Positions 43,392 through 51,684 of a DNA stretch of 64,000 bases are shown in pieces. The notes beneath the pieces are model-generated. The model ran no database searches. It had not been told where the DNA came from and worked only from the letters and a program-made list of their open reading frames with translations. A program made the position numbers and the translations under genes. Origin of the DNA: QZKY01 sp942492925. GTDB lineage: Bacteria > Pseudomonadota > Gammaproteobacteria > Burkholderiales > Burkholderiaceae_D. The stretch's first letter is position 1, and each line of letters begins with the position of its first letter. The DNA lies in assembly GCA_942492925.1 (NCBI GenBank), contig OW818641.1, forward strand, positions 1,426,001 through 1,490,000. The letters run 5' to 3'.

Positions 43392-44327
43392 ATGCAATTT
43401 TCTGTTTATCAAGAAAGTCGGATTGGTGCCCGCAAAGTCAATCAGGACAGGATGGGATACATCTTTACCCGCGATGCATTGCTGATGTTGCTGGCGGATG
43501 GAATGGGGGGGCATATCCGTGGTGAAATGGCTGCGACCATCGCGATGCAAACCATCGGGACCATGTTCCAGCAACAAGCGACACCGACCATCAAGCGCCC
43601 AGAACGATTTCTCGAAGATTGTTTTTACGCCGCCCATCGTGAAATTCATCGGTATACCGAGTTGCACAATCTTCCGGAAACGCCGCGCACCACGATCGTC
43701 GCATGCCTGATTCAGCACAATGAAGCTATTTGGGCGCACTGCGGCGATTCACGTCTTTACTGGATTCGCAAAGGACAGGTGTTGGCCCGCACACAGGATC
43801 ACTCCCGCATCGCCACGCTGGTTTCGCAAGGCAAGATCGCGCCGAGCGAACGCGACTCCCACCCGGAGCGTCACAAACTGTTTAATTGCCTGGGTTCCTC
43901 CAATGCGCCGATCGTTGAAACCTCGCGAAAAGCGACCATGATGCCGGGCGATATCCTCTTCCTCTGTTCGGATGGATTGTGGTCGGTGTTGCCGGATAAC
44001 CAGATCGCGAAAAAATTCGTGGACACGACGATTGTGCGTGCCGTACCCGAATTGCTCAATAAAGCCATTTCGACTGCCGGTATCAACAGTGATAATGCAA
44101 CAGCGTTAGCTGTCATGTGGCTGGGGACGGATAGCCTGAAGGATGATTCCACCATTTCGACAAACACGCTCCAAATAGGTGAGGTCACCTCCGTGATTCA
44201 GACCGAACCGCAAGAAGCCGCCGGAACGAGCGGGGGAACGGTCGACGATCAGGAAATTGAAAAAGCGATCGAAGAAATTCGAAACGCGATTTATCAATCC
44301 AACAAAATCACTTTTCCAAAGGAATAA
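43392..44327 (+). CDS. PP2C-family serine/threonine phosphatase
   Basis: 311 residues. The PPM metal-binding motifs are intact: VNQDRMGYI, LLADGMGGHIRGEMAA, WAHCGDSRLYWIRKGQ, LCSDGLWSVL and GINSDNATALAV. The last about 70 residues (TISTNTLQIGEVTSVIQTEP) are an acidic linker and helix. It would dephosphorylate Ser/Thr proteins in the cytoplasm. In related genomes such a gene usually follows a Hanks-type kinase, absent here; the next genes are rph and rdgB. Its kinase partner must lie elsewhere or be lost. Confidence 0.92.
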   Translation: MQFSVYQESRIGARKVNQDRMGYIFTRDALLMLLADGMGGHIRGEMAATIAMQTIGTMFQQQATPTIKRPERFLEDCFYAAHREIHRYTELHNLPETPRTTIVACLIQHNEAIWAHCGDSRLYWIRKGQVLARTQDHSRIATLVSQGKIAPSERDSHPERHKLFNCLGSSNAPIVETSRKATMMPGDILFLCSDGLWSVLPDNQIAKKFVDTTIVRAVPELLNKAISTAGINSDNATALAVMWLGTDSLKDDSTISTNTLQIGEVTSVIQTEPQEAAGTSGGTVDDQEIEKAIEEIRNAIYQSNKITFPKE

Positions 44328-44330
44328 ACC

Positions 44331-45068
44331 ATGACGAATGGCGTTCGGCACGATGGTCGTGCCAACGATGCATTGCGCGCAGTCACCTTGACGCGTCATT
44401 TCACCAAGCACGCAGAAGGCTCCGTGCTAGCGGCGTTCGGCGATACGCGCGTGATTTGCACCGCCAGCATCGCAGAAAACGTTCCCGGATTTTTGAAAGG
44501 CAAAGGACAAGGCTGGATGACCGCGGAATACGGCATGTTGCCGCGTTCCACGCATACGCGTATGGATCGCGAAGCGGCACGTGGTCGCCAAACCGGCAGA
44601 ACCCAGGAAATTCAGCGCCTCATCGGACGATCCCTTCGCGCTGCGTTTGATCTCAATGCCATCGGCGAGCGCACATTGCATCTCGATTGCGATGTGATTC
44701 AGGCCGATGGTGGCACACGTACCGCAGCGATTACCGGTGCGATGGTGGCGGCTTACGATGCCTTTTCTCAGCTTGTATTGCACAAGCATCTTCCAGCGAT
44801 TCCGCTCAAGCATTTTGTTGCGGCGATTTCGGTGGGCGTCTATCAAGGCAAGCCCGTACTGGATCTGGATTACGTCGAAGACTCCAACTGCGACACCGAC
44901 ATGAACATCGTCATGACGGATGCAGGCAAATTCATCGAAGTGCAAGGTACGGCGGAAGGTGAGTCGTTCGATCGCGCCACAATGAATCGTTTGCTCGATT
45001 TGGCGCAAAAAGGCATTACCGAACTCATCACCATTCAAAAGATGGTGCTGGGGCTTCCGGCTAAATAA
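44331..45068 (+). CDS. rph: Ribonuclease PH
   Basis: 245 residues, a full-length phosphorolytic exoribonuclease that trims tRNA 3' ends. The N-terminal RHDGRANDALRAVTLTRHFT, central GMLPRSTHTRMDREAARGRQ with the phosphate-binding Arg residues, and DCDVIQADGGTRTAAITGAM are typical. Unlike E. coli K-12 rph, no frameshift is present near the 3' end. Two bases separate it from rdgB and four from the PP2C gene. Confidence 0.97.
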   Translation: MTNGVRHDGRANDALRAVTLTRHFTKHAEGSVLAAFGDTRVICTASIAENVPGFLKGKGQGWMTAEYGMLPRSTHTRMDREAARGRQTGRTQEIQRLIGRSLRAAFDLNAIGERTLHLDCDVIQADGGTRTAAITGAMVAAYDAFSQLVLHKHLPAIPLKHFVAAISVGVYQGKPVLDLDYVEDSNCDTDMNIVMTDAGKFIEVQGTAEGESFDRATMNRLLDLAQKGITELITIQKMVLGLPAK

Positions 45069-45070
45069 GC

Positions 45071-45664
45071 ATGACCCGCAAAATTGTCGTTGCCTCCAAC
45101 AACGCAGGCAAGCTCAAGGAATTCGGCCAACTGTTTGCGCCGCTCGGCATCGACGTGCATGCGCAGTCCGAGTATGACGTGCCCGAAGCGGAAGAGCCCT
45201 TCCTCACCTTTGTCGAAAACGCTTTGGCGAAAGCGCGTCATGCTTCGCGCATCACCGGATTGCCCGCCATGGCGGACGATTCCGGCATCTGTGCAGAGGC
45301 GCTGGGTGGGGCGCCGGGCGTGCAATCGGCGCGCTATGCGGGCGAGCCGAAATCGGATGATCGCAATAATCAAAAACTGATTGCGGATTTGGCGTCAACG
45401 TCGAACAAATCGGTCAGCTACTATTGTGTGCTGGTCTATGTGCGTCATGCGGACGATCCGCAGCCAGTGATTGCCGAAGGCAGTTGGCACGGCGAAATCA
45501 TTGATACCCCACGCGGCAGCAACGGTTTCGGTTACGATCCCTATTTCCTGATTCCTGAACTAGGCAAGACGGCTGCCGAGTTGCCGCCGGATGAAAAGAA
45601 TCAGCTTTCGCATCGCGGGAAAGCCTTGCGTCTTTTGATCGATAAACTGCGTGACAAGTTGTGA
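45071..45664 (+). CDS. rdgB: dITP/XTP pyrophosphatase (Ham1 family)
   Basis: 197 residues. It removes deaminated purine triphosphates (dITP, XTP). Motifs: VVASNNAGKLKEFGQLFAPL, ADDSGICAEALGGAPGVQSA (metal/base site), and GSNGFGYDPYFLIPE. The order rph-rdgB-hemW is common in betaproteobacteria. An intergenic hairpin element follows before hemW. Confidence 0.97.
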   Translation: MTRKIVVASNNAGKLKEFGQLFAPLGIDVHAQSEYDVPEAEEPFLTFVENALAKARHASRITGLPAMADDSGICAEALGGAPGVQSARYAGEPKSDDRNNQKLIADLASTSNKSVSYYCVLVYVRHADDPQPVIAEGSWHGEIIDTPRGSNGFGYDPYFLIPELGKTAAELPPDEKNQLSHRGKALRLLIDKLRDKL

Positions 45665-45673
45665 TGTCTTATG

Positions 45674-45763
45674 GTCACCCCAGCGCAGGCTGGGGCCCAG
45701 TGACTTTATGTTCTGCTTGACTGGGATATAACAACACTGGATTCCAGCTTTCGCTGGAATGAC
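45674..45763. repeat. Two-hairpin intergenic repeat, copy 1
   Basis: About 90 bases between rdgB and hemW. One arm holds CCCCAGC-GCAG-GCTGGGG, the other ATTCCAGC-TTTC-GCTGGAAT; both are perfect stems. The ends are GTCA and TGAC. A near-identical pair of hairpins with a different central spacer recurs at 61887-61975. This matches a widespread proteobacterial intergenic repeat whose spurious translation contains the phrase VIPAKAGIQ. It may affect RNA stability or termination and is possibly moved by a RAYT transposase not seen here. Confidence 0.85.
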
Positions 45764-45815
45764 AAAAAATAACTTGTGAACGGTCCTAATCTTTTGGCTG
45801 AACAATCGAATCACA

Positions 45816-46973
45816 ATGTTGCCAATTTCGCTGACATCCTTGCCACCACTCTCCCTGTACATCCACTTCCCGTGGTGCGTGCAAAAGTGTCCGTACTGTG
45901 ACTTCAATTCCTTTGAAGCGAAAGCAGGTCTTCCAGAAGCTGCCTATCTGGATGCGCTGCGCGCTGACCTTGAAACCGCACTGCCGGACATCTGGGGACG
46001 CAAGGTGCAAACGGTTTTCATCGGCGGCGGCACGCCCAGTTTGTTATCCGCGGCGGGACTGGATCGTTTGCTGTCGGACGTGCGCGCCCTGTTGCCGCTG
46101 GAGCCCGGTGCGGAAATCACGATGGAAGCCAATCCCGGCACGGTCGAGATCGCCAAGTTCAAATCTTTTCGTGAGAGCGGTGTAAATCGCTTGTCGATCG
46201 GCATCCAGAGCTTCAATAGCGAACATTTGAAACGGATTGGCCGTATCCATGATGGCGAGGAAGCGAAGCGGGCAGTGGAAATCGCACACCAGCATTTCGA
46301 TAATTTCAACCTGGATCTGATGTATGCCTTACCCTCTCAAACCGTGGCGCAGGCGCAGCAAGATATTCAAACGGCGATGAATTTTTCACCGCCGCATCTG
46401 TCGCTATACCATCTGACGATGGAACCCAATACGGTGTTTGCCAAATATCCGCCAGCCTTGCCGGATGAAGAAACCAGCGCCGACATGCAAGACATGATTG
46501 AATCGCTCACCGCATCGGCGGGCTATCAGCATTACGAAGTTTCGGCCTATGCGCAACGAGGGCGCCAAGCGCGGCACAATCTGAATTACTGGCTGTTTGG
46601 CGATTATCTCGGCGTGGGCGCCGGTGCGCATTCCAAAATCTCTTTTCCCAATCGAATCGTGCGGCAAGTGCGTTACACGCAACCCCAGTCGTACATCGAC
46701 CATGCACTGAAACGCGAATCGGTGCAGGCGCAGCATGAAGTCAGTCGCGCGGATCTGGGGTTTGAATTCATGCTCAATGTGTTGCGCCTGACCGATGGAT
46801 TCCCGGTTTATCTGTTCGGCGAGCGCACCGGCACGTCCATCACGGAAATCGAATCGACGTTAAAGCAGGCGGAATCGAAAGGCTTGATCGTGCGCGACCA
46901 TCAAACGATCAAACCGACAGAACTGGGGCGCCGTTTTCTTACCGATTTGCAGGAGATGTTTTTGGCAAGCTGA
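45816..46973 (+). CDS. hemW: Radical SAM heme chaperone HemW
   Basis: 385 residues. The CX3CX2C cluster motif is CVQKCPYC in LYIHFPWCVQKCPYCDFNSF. HemW lacks the extra Cys of HemN (CxF here), consistent with heme trafficking rather than coproporphyrinogen oxidation. Other markers: VFIGGGTPSLL, EANPGTVE and GVNRLSIGIQSFN. The 3' end overlaps the convergent patatin gene by 35 bases. Confidence 0.95.
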   Translation: MLPISLTSLPPLSLYIHFPWCVQKCPYCDFNSFEAKAGLPEAAYLDALRADLETALPDIWGRKVQTVFIGGGTPSLLSAAGLDRLLSDVRALLPLEPGAEITMEANPGTVEIAKFKSFRESGVNRLSIGIQSFNSEHLKRIGRIHDGEEAKRAVEIAHQHFDNFNLDLMYALPSQTVAQAQQDIQTAMNFSPPHLSLYHLTMEPNTVFAKYPPALPDEETSADMQDMIESLTASAGYQHYEVSAYAQRGRQARHNLNYWLFGDYLGVGAGAHSKISFPNRIVRQVRYTQPQSYIDHALKRESVQAQHEVSRADLGFEFMLNVLRLTDGFPVYLFGERTGTSITEIESTLKQAESKGLIVRDHQTIKPTELGRRFLTDLQEMFLAS

Positions 46974-48327
46974 CATTTGCCCTGAGGTCGCGCAACAGCC
47001 GTTGCATCTCTGGCGATTCGCGTACCATGCGTCGTCCTGCCTGTCTCAAACGATCAACATCTTCCTTCGGCAGGGAGAGTGTCGTCGGGATTTTCATGAA
47101 ACGCTCGCGTTCGTTTTCATCGAGAATGTCGCGTAAAGAAACTTCCACGAGGTAGAACTCCACGTGCTGTCCGTTTATTTTCCGCAGTTCTTTTTTCCAG
47201 TTGGCGAGGGTTTCGCGGAAGAGAATCAGGGATTCGCGCGAGTTGTGATTGATGGGGATATCGGCGAATGCTTGCGCCACACGTCTGATAGCGGGCACTT
47301 TCGCACTGCGATCCGCTTCCAGGCTGGGATCGGTTTCAGCCGACACCACAATAAATACTGCTTTCTGCAAATGCTCGACGCCAAGTTCATTCGCCAGTCC
47401 GATGATGCCCTCCGTCAGCAGGGTACTGTCGAGGCTGCCCCAGACCGCCATGTTGTCCACCAGCCCACCATCAACCAGGTGCAGATAGGGACGTTTTTTA
47501 CCGTCGCGATAACTGCGTAATTCCTGAAAGCGGCGTTTTTGTCTGGGCGTTAATCCCTTGGGTTCGCGTTCCAGCAAAGCGTGGATCGGTCGGGTGCAAT
47601 GACTTGCGTAATTATTCAATGTCAGCGGGCTAAAGACGATGGGAACTGCCGAAGAGGCAGCGACTGCGCGCGCAAGGGGAATGGTGTTCAAGTCGGAACA
47701 AATCAGGTCGAAGTGTTCCTGCGTGAAGGGGAAGCGTGCGCCGGACGACATGTCGGTGGCGTTAAGAACAATGTAAGGCCGCGTGCCGTGTTTGGCCAAA
47801 TCCCCGTATGTGGCGCCATGAAATAAATGCTTGTCCAGTTTTTCCGCGACGATTTCGATTCGTCCAAAGTGATCGGAATTGAGCAAGGAAAGAATTTCCA
47901 GAGACAGAATCCGATCCTTGATGCTGGTTTGCAGATCCTGATACAGGAAATGCTTCGGAAATTCTGAAAAATGTTTTTCACGGGTCAGCGCGTAGTGTGC
48001 CGCCGTGATGCTGCCACCAGAAACCGCACTGATGACATCGACTTCCTCCAGCATAGAATGCTGTCTGCCTTCCAGATAGACGTGCGTGTCGGCCAATTCC
48101 TCCAGCACCCCATGCGCCAGTGCGGCAGCACGCGTGCCGCCACCGGAAAACGTCAGCATGACGCCCAGGGATCGACTGGTTTGTTGCCGATTGAGGTTGC
48201 GGAAACGATAATCCCGCGAAAAATCATGCCCATTTGCAGGCGGATTGATAGGGTAGTGCGCCGTTGTCGAGCAAGCAGTGAGCAGTAGGGCCACCGAAAA
48301 GGCCGACAAGAGCTTGGTGAATGTCAT
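46939..48327 (-). CDS. Patatin-like phospholipase lipoprotein
   Basis: 462 residues. A lipoprotein signal ends in LLTAC (Cys 19). The patatin domain has the oxyanion motif SGGGTRAAALAHGVLEELAD, the nucleophile elbow AVSGGS (GxSxG-type) and the Asp in LVDGGLVDN. Expected to be anchored to the membrane and hydrolyse lipids. It overlaps the 3' end of hemW by 35 bases. The mature part ends in a helical arginine-rich tail (EMQRLLRDLRANVS). Confidence 0.93.
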   Translation of the reverse strand: MTFTKLLSAFSVALLLTACSTTAHYPINPPANGHDFSRDYRFRNLNRQQTSRSLGVMLTFSGGGTRAAALAHGVLEELADTHVYLEGRQHSMLEEVDVISAVSGGSITAAHYALTREKHFSEFPKHFLYQDLQTSIKDRILSLEILSLLNSDHFGRIEIVAEKLDKHLFHGATYGDLAKHGTRPYIVLNATDMSSGARFPFTQEHFDLICSDLNTIPLARAVAASSAVPIVFSPLTLNNYASHCTRPIHALLEREPKGLTPRQKRRFQELRSYRDGKKRPYLHLVDGGLVDNMAVWGSLDSTLLTEGIIGLANELGVEHLQKAVFIVVSAETDPSLEADRSAKVPAIRRVAQAFADIPINHNSRESLILFRETLANWKKELRKINGQHVEFYLVEVSLRDILDENERERFMKIPTTLSLPKEDVDRLRQAGRRMVRESPEMQRLLRDLRANVSLPKTSPANR

Positions 48328-48405
48328 GCGCGGTGGGCAGGAAGGCCATTCGTTTGGAGGTAACGGCTAGCGTAGTCAAACTGTGGCGAACCGTCAAGCA
48401 TTCTG

Positions 48406-48411
48406 TATAAT
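48406..48411 (+). promoter_or_regulatory. Putative -10 element of the tRNA-Ser transcript
   Basis: A perfect TATAAT hexamer precedes the tRNA-like sequence. The -35 region (about 48383-48388) is a weak match. With it, transcription would begin near 48418 and include the tRNA-like remnant as a 5' leader to the intact tRNA-Ser. Confidence 0.45.
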
Positions 48412-48422
48412 GGCGGTCTTTC

Positions 48423-48510
48423 GGAATCGCGGCAGAGCGGTTAAGCAGACGCAGCAGGCTAACCTGCGCAAGCAGGTTAAGCGTAGCGGCCGGAACTAAT
48501 GCATCGGTCT
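48423..48510 (+). pseudogene. Interrupted tRNA-Ser-like sequence
   Basis: Bases 48423-48442 match the first 20 bases of the intact tRNA-Ser at 48541 at 16 positions, and 48498-48510 matches the D-arm end and anticodon-stem start at 12 of 13 positions. The two halves are separated by 55 bases inserted in the D loop, which hold a perfect hairpin AACCTGC-GCAA-GCAGGTT (48461-48478). No T-arm or CCA follows. It is most simply a broken tRNA-Ser copy, but it could be a structured leader. Match counts are by eye. Confidence 0.55.
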
Positions 48511-48540
48511 AGAGTCGCATTAAGTTGAAGAAAAAACGCA

Positions 48541-48630
48541 GGAAGAGTGGCAGAGTGGTTGAATGCACCGGTCTTGAAAACCGGCGAGGGTGAGAGCCCT
48601 TCGTGAGTTCGAATCTCACCTCTTCCGCCA
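48541..48630 (+). tRNA. tRNA-Ser (anticodon TGA)
   Basis: 90 bases with CCA encoded. Acceptor GGAAGAG pairs CTCTTCC; anticodon stem CCGGT/ACCGG with loop CTTGAAA gives TGA; a long variable arm CGAGGGTGAGAGCCCTTCG is class II, and the T-arm is GTGAG-TTCGAAT-CTCAC. The discriminator is G, as required for serine. It reads UCN codons. The gene ends six bases before the convergent AEC transporter gene. Confidence 0.97.
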
Positions 48631-48635
48631 GTTTT

Positions 48636-49574
48636 TTATCCCGTCAGGGCAATCGCGATCGGCGTCGTGAACGCTGCGATGATCGTGGAGAGCACCATGC
48701 TGGAAGCAATGGCGCCTTTCATGGTCTTGAACTGATCCGCCATCAGATAGACATTTACTGCGACGGAAATCGAGGCCAGCATCACGATGGCCTGGGTTTC
48801 CATTTTCGGCAAACCAATCGCGCGCGCCAGCACATAGACAACGACTGGTTGCACTGCCAGCTTGAGCGTTGTGATCGCCACGCTTTCTTTCCATCCCTCG
48901 CGGATACCGTATTCTGCCAGTCCCATCCCCAGCACGATCAAGGCCATCGGCGCAGCAGCCTGCGAGGTCATTTGCAGCGGCGTTTTCAAGAAGACGGGGA
49001 GTTGAATCCCGGTGAAGTCCCACGCCAAGCCCAACAAGATCGAAGCGACGATGGGGTTCTTCAACACGTTCTTCGTGGTTTTGGCGAACCCTTTCACGGA
49101 CAGGTTGCCGTGCAGTGCCCATTCGGTGGAAATCGTCACCAGCGTCCACAACAACAATGCATTGAATGCGATGATCAAGGCCACGGGCGGCAAAGCTTCC
49201 TCACCTAGCGTCATCTTGGTGAGCGGAATGCCGAGGAAAACATTGTTTGAATAAATACCGCCGAGTGCGAATACTGATTGCGCTACGCCATCGAGCTTAA
49301 ACAACTTCCACGCCACGATCCGGCCCACGACAAACACGACGATGCAACTGCCGAAGAACGCGAAGAGCAGGCGCGTGTCCACTGGCGGCAGGCTGGAAAA
49401 GCGGCTCATCGTGTTGAAAAGCAGCGCAGGCACGGCGATATTGAAGACGAACTTTGAGAGCCCATTGGCCACATCCTTCGGCCATTTGCCGACCTTCATG
49501 AGCAAATAGCCCAGCAACACCAGCAGAAACAAGGCCGATGAGAGGGTGATGTGGTGGAGGATGGTGGTAAACAC
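48636..49574 (-). CDS. AEC-family transporter (auxin efflux carrier superfamily)
   Basis: 312 residues, about ten hydrophobic segments spread over the full length, e.g. ALFLLVLLGYLLMKVGKWPK and LAVQPVVVYVLARAIGLPKM. The Asn-Val-Phe-Leu-Gly-x-Pro-Leu motif typical of the family (NNVFLGIPLTKM) is present. AEC proteins often move organic acids or malonate; the substrate here is unknown. Ends six bases from the tRNA-Ser gene. Confidence 0.9.
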   Translation of the reverse strand: MFTTILHHITLSSALFLLVLLGYLLMKVGKWPKDVANGLSKFVFNIAVPALLFNTMSRFSSLPPVDTRLLFAFFGSCIVVFVVGRIVAWKLFKLDGVAQSVFALGGIYSNNVFLGIPLTKMTLGEEALPPVALIIAFNALLLWTLVTISTEWALHGNLSVKGFAKTTKNVLKNPIVASILLGLAWDFTGIQLPVFLKTPLQMTSQAAAPMALIVLGMGLAEYGIREGWKESVAITTLKLAVQPVVVYVLARAIGLPKMETQAIVMLASISVAVNVYLMADQFKTMKGAIASSMVLSTIIAAFTTPIAIALTG

Positions 49575-49671
49575 GATGCGGTCAGCGAGAAAAGCCGTAT
49601 TTTACTACCCTGCTAGGACAGGAGACAGCCGAGCAATCCGTGTGGCGGGGGCTGCAAGGCGAGAAGACGGC

Positions 49672-50313
49672 TTAATGTGACAGCCCCGGAAACAGCGCCA
49701 GTAGCCCGTCGGCAATGAATTGTACGGCCATTGCGGCAAGCAGCAATCCCATGACGCGTGTTCCGATGTTCAGACCGCTGGTGCCGAGTCGTTTGCCAAT
49801 GGGTTCGGCGAGCCACAGAACGGCCCACACGATGGTCGCAATGGCGATGATGCCGACACTTAAGAACAGTTTTTCTGTCCAGCCACCGGCCTGATGGGCA
49901 TCGACGATGGTCAAGCTGATCGCGCCGGGACCGGCGAGCAGCGGCATGGCCAGCGGCACCACCGCAATGTCTTCCTTTTTTTCCGCTTCAATATGTTCTG
50001 CCTGCGTGTGGCGTGCTTGGCCTGGTCGCGCATCGAACATGGCCATCGCAATCACTAACAAAAGCAGGCCGCCCCCAATTCGGAAGGAGGGGATGCCGAT
50101 GCCGAAAAATGACAGCAGACTGTCACCGGCCCAAACCGAAAAAATCAGGATGGCTGCCACGGCCACGGCTGTCTTGAATGCGGTGCGGCGCATTTCATGC
50201 GTGCTTCGTCCCGCCATGATGCTCAAATAAATCGGAATAGCGCCCAGCGGATTCAGGATGGCAAAAATGCCGATCAGGAATTTGATTTGTACGGACAAGG
50301 TGGCTGACAACAT
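49672..50313 (-). CDS. MarC-family integral membrane protein
   Basis: 213 residues, six predicted membrane segments; FAILNPLGAIPIYLSIMAGR, PLAMPLLAGPGAISLTIV and IGTRVMGLLLAAMAVQFIAD match the MarC/UPF0056 family. Function is not established for most members. Transport of amino acids is claimed for some homologues. It follows xth on the same strand with 19 bases between. Confidence 0.92.
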   Translation of the reverse strand: MLSATLSVQIKFLIGIFAILNPLGAIPIYLSIMAGRSTHEMRRTAFKTAVAVAAILIFSVWAGDSLLSFFGIGIPSFRIGGGLLLLVIAMAMFDARPGQARHTQAEHIEAEKKEDIAVVPLAMPLLAGPGAISLTIVDAHQAGGWTEKLFLSVGIIAIATIVWAVLWLAEPIGKRLGTSGLNIGTRVMGLLLAAMAVQFIADGLLALFPGLSH

Positions 50314-50332
50314 GGGGCTACTCCTTCATCCT

Positions 50333-51100
50333 TTAAACGTTTAGCTCGGCGATAACGGGCGCGTGGTCGGAGGGTTGTTGCCACTTGCGCGGTGTGCGGT
50401 CGATGGTGCAAGCCGTACAGTGCAGGGCGAGTTTTTCTGACAGCAAAATGTGATCGATGCGCAGCCCCTTGTTTTTCTGAAAGCCGAGCTGTCGATAATC
50501 CCACCAGCTATACGTTTTCGCAGGTTGATCAAATAGCCGGAAAGCGTCTTTCAATCCGATGGCTTGCAGGTGACGAAACGCTTCGCGTTCCGGTTCGGAG
50601 ACCAGCACGCTGCCATCCCATGCTGCCGGATCATGGACATCGCGATCTTCCGGTGCGATGTTGAGATCGCCGACCAAGGCCAATGCTTCATGCTGTTTTT
50701 CTTCTTCTGCGATCCAGTCTTTCAGTGCCGCCAGCCATTGCAGCTTGTATGAAAACTTATCCGAGTCGATTGCTTGACCGTTCGGCACGTAGGCGCAAAC
50801 CACGCGCACGCCATCAATGGTGGCGCCGATGATGCGCTGTTGTTCATCCGCAAAACGCGGATTGTTTTTCACCACATCGCTGATCGGGCGTTTTGAGAGA
50901 ATGGCCACGCCGTTGTATGTTTTCTGACCTGCAAAAATAGCTTGGTAGCCCGCTGCTTCAATCTCCAAGAGCGGAAATTTTTCGTCCGTCGTTTTGGTTT
51001 CCTGGAGGCAGAGTACGTCCACCGGATTCGCTTTTAGCCATTCCAGCACTTGCGGCAGGCGCACTTTGAGGGAATTGACGTTCCAGGTCGCAATTTTCAT
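50333..51100 (-). CDS. xth: Exodeoxyribonuclease III
   Basis: 255 residues. The AP-endonuclease/exonuclease family is clear: KIATWNVNSLKVRLPQVLEW, LCLQETKTTDEKFP (metal Glu), GDLNIAPEDRDVHDPAAWDG, WWDYRQLGFQKNKGLRIDHI, and C-terminal SDHAPVIAELNV. It cleaves abasic sites and degrades DNA 3' ends. The start ATG matches the family start. An adjacent small secreted protein gene lies 34 bases upstream. Confidence 0.96.
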   Translation of the reverse strand: MKIATWNVNSLKVRLPQVLEWLKANPVDVLCLQETKTTDEKFPLLEIEAAGYQAIFAGQKTYNGVAILSKRPISDVVKNNPRFADEQQRIIGATIDGVRVVCAYVPNGQAIDSDKFSYKLQWLAALKDWIAEEEKQHEALALVGDLNIAPEDRDVHDPAAWDGSVLVSEPEREAFRHLQAIGLKDAFRLFDQPAKTYSWWDYRQLGFQKNKGLRIDHILLSEKLALHCTACTIDRTPRKWQQPSDHAPVIAELNV

Positions 51101-51134
51101 AAGGGTTCACGTTTTCCGGCGCGGCTGAAGGGGT

Positions 51135-51608
51135 CTATTTCGACCATCGCCACCATGCCGGACGATTGTGTTGCGTGTTCCAGAAAAAATGATAGGACTC
51201 GCATTGGCCTGCTGACAGTCGAAAAGCCAGACATTGTGAACGCTTGAATCCCTCAACCGACTTGCCGGTCACAAATTTGGGTTCGTAATCCATGGATTCG
51301 GCCAGAATCGTCGCGGTGCCGAGGCACACTTCTTTTTTGTCATCGCGCATGGTGATTTCGCTGAGATACGCCTTGTTCAGATCCCGACCCATAACCATGC
51401 CAATCGTCACTTTGCTGTCTGCTTGACTGAGAAAAACATAATCTTTTTGATTGTCGCAGTCGATATCCACTTCGATGGCGTTTTGCGCATTCCACTGCTT
51501 GGTTGGGGCGATTTGCGTGAGCGTTTTCATCGCATCGACAGGGTTACCCCAAGCCTGAGACGAGAGAAAGGCGAGTGCGAGCAAAAAAAGTTTAATGAAA
51601 TGGCGCAT
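51135..51608 (-). CDS. Small secreted protein of unknown function
   Basis: 157 residues with a signal peptide (1-21, ending SQAWG). The mature part contains four Cys (e.g. VDIDCDNQKDYVFLSQ; VCLGTATIL; RSQCLAF; GQCESYHFFW), which could form disulfides, and a WNTQHNRPAWWRWSK C terminus. I do not recognise a family. Standing between xth and mgtA on the same strand does not suggest a function. Confidence 0.75.
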   Translation of the reverse strand: MRHFIKLFLLALAFLSSQAWGNPVDAMKTLTQIAPTKQWNAQNAIEVDIDCDNQKDYVFLSQADSKVTIGMVMGRDLNKAYLSEITMRDDKKEVCLGTATILAESMDYEPKFVTGKSVEGFKRSQCLAFRLSAGQCESYHFFWNTQHNRPAWWRWSK

Positions 51609-51684
51609 GGTTCTTCGCTTTCAAAAGAGGGTTCTTCCATTCTACCTAGCTTGTCGTGGGCAAACAAGCAGCGATATTTTTGCC

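Noticed and set aside
45560..45907. Minus-strand frame of 115 codons containing VIPAKAGIQ
   Set aside because: This is a translation of the two-hairpin repeat; it is a familiar spurious ORF.
48423..48540. Selenocysteine tRNA or a functional second tRNA-Ser
   Set aside because: No T-arm, no acceptor 3' half and an abnormal nine-base loop; only a remnant or leader is supported.
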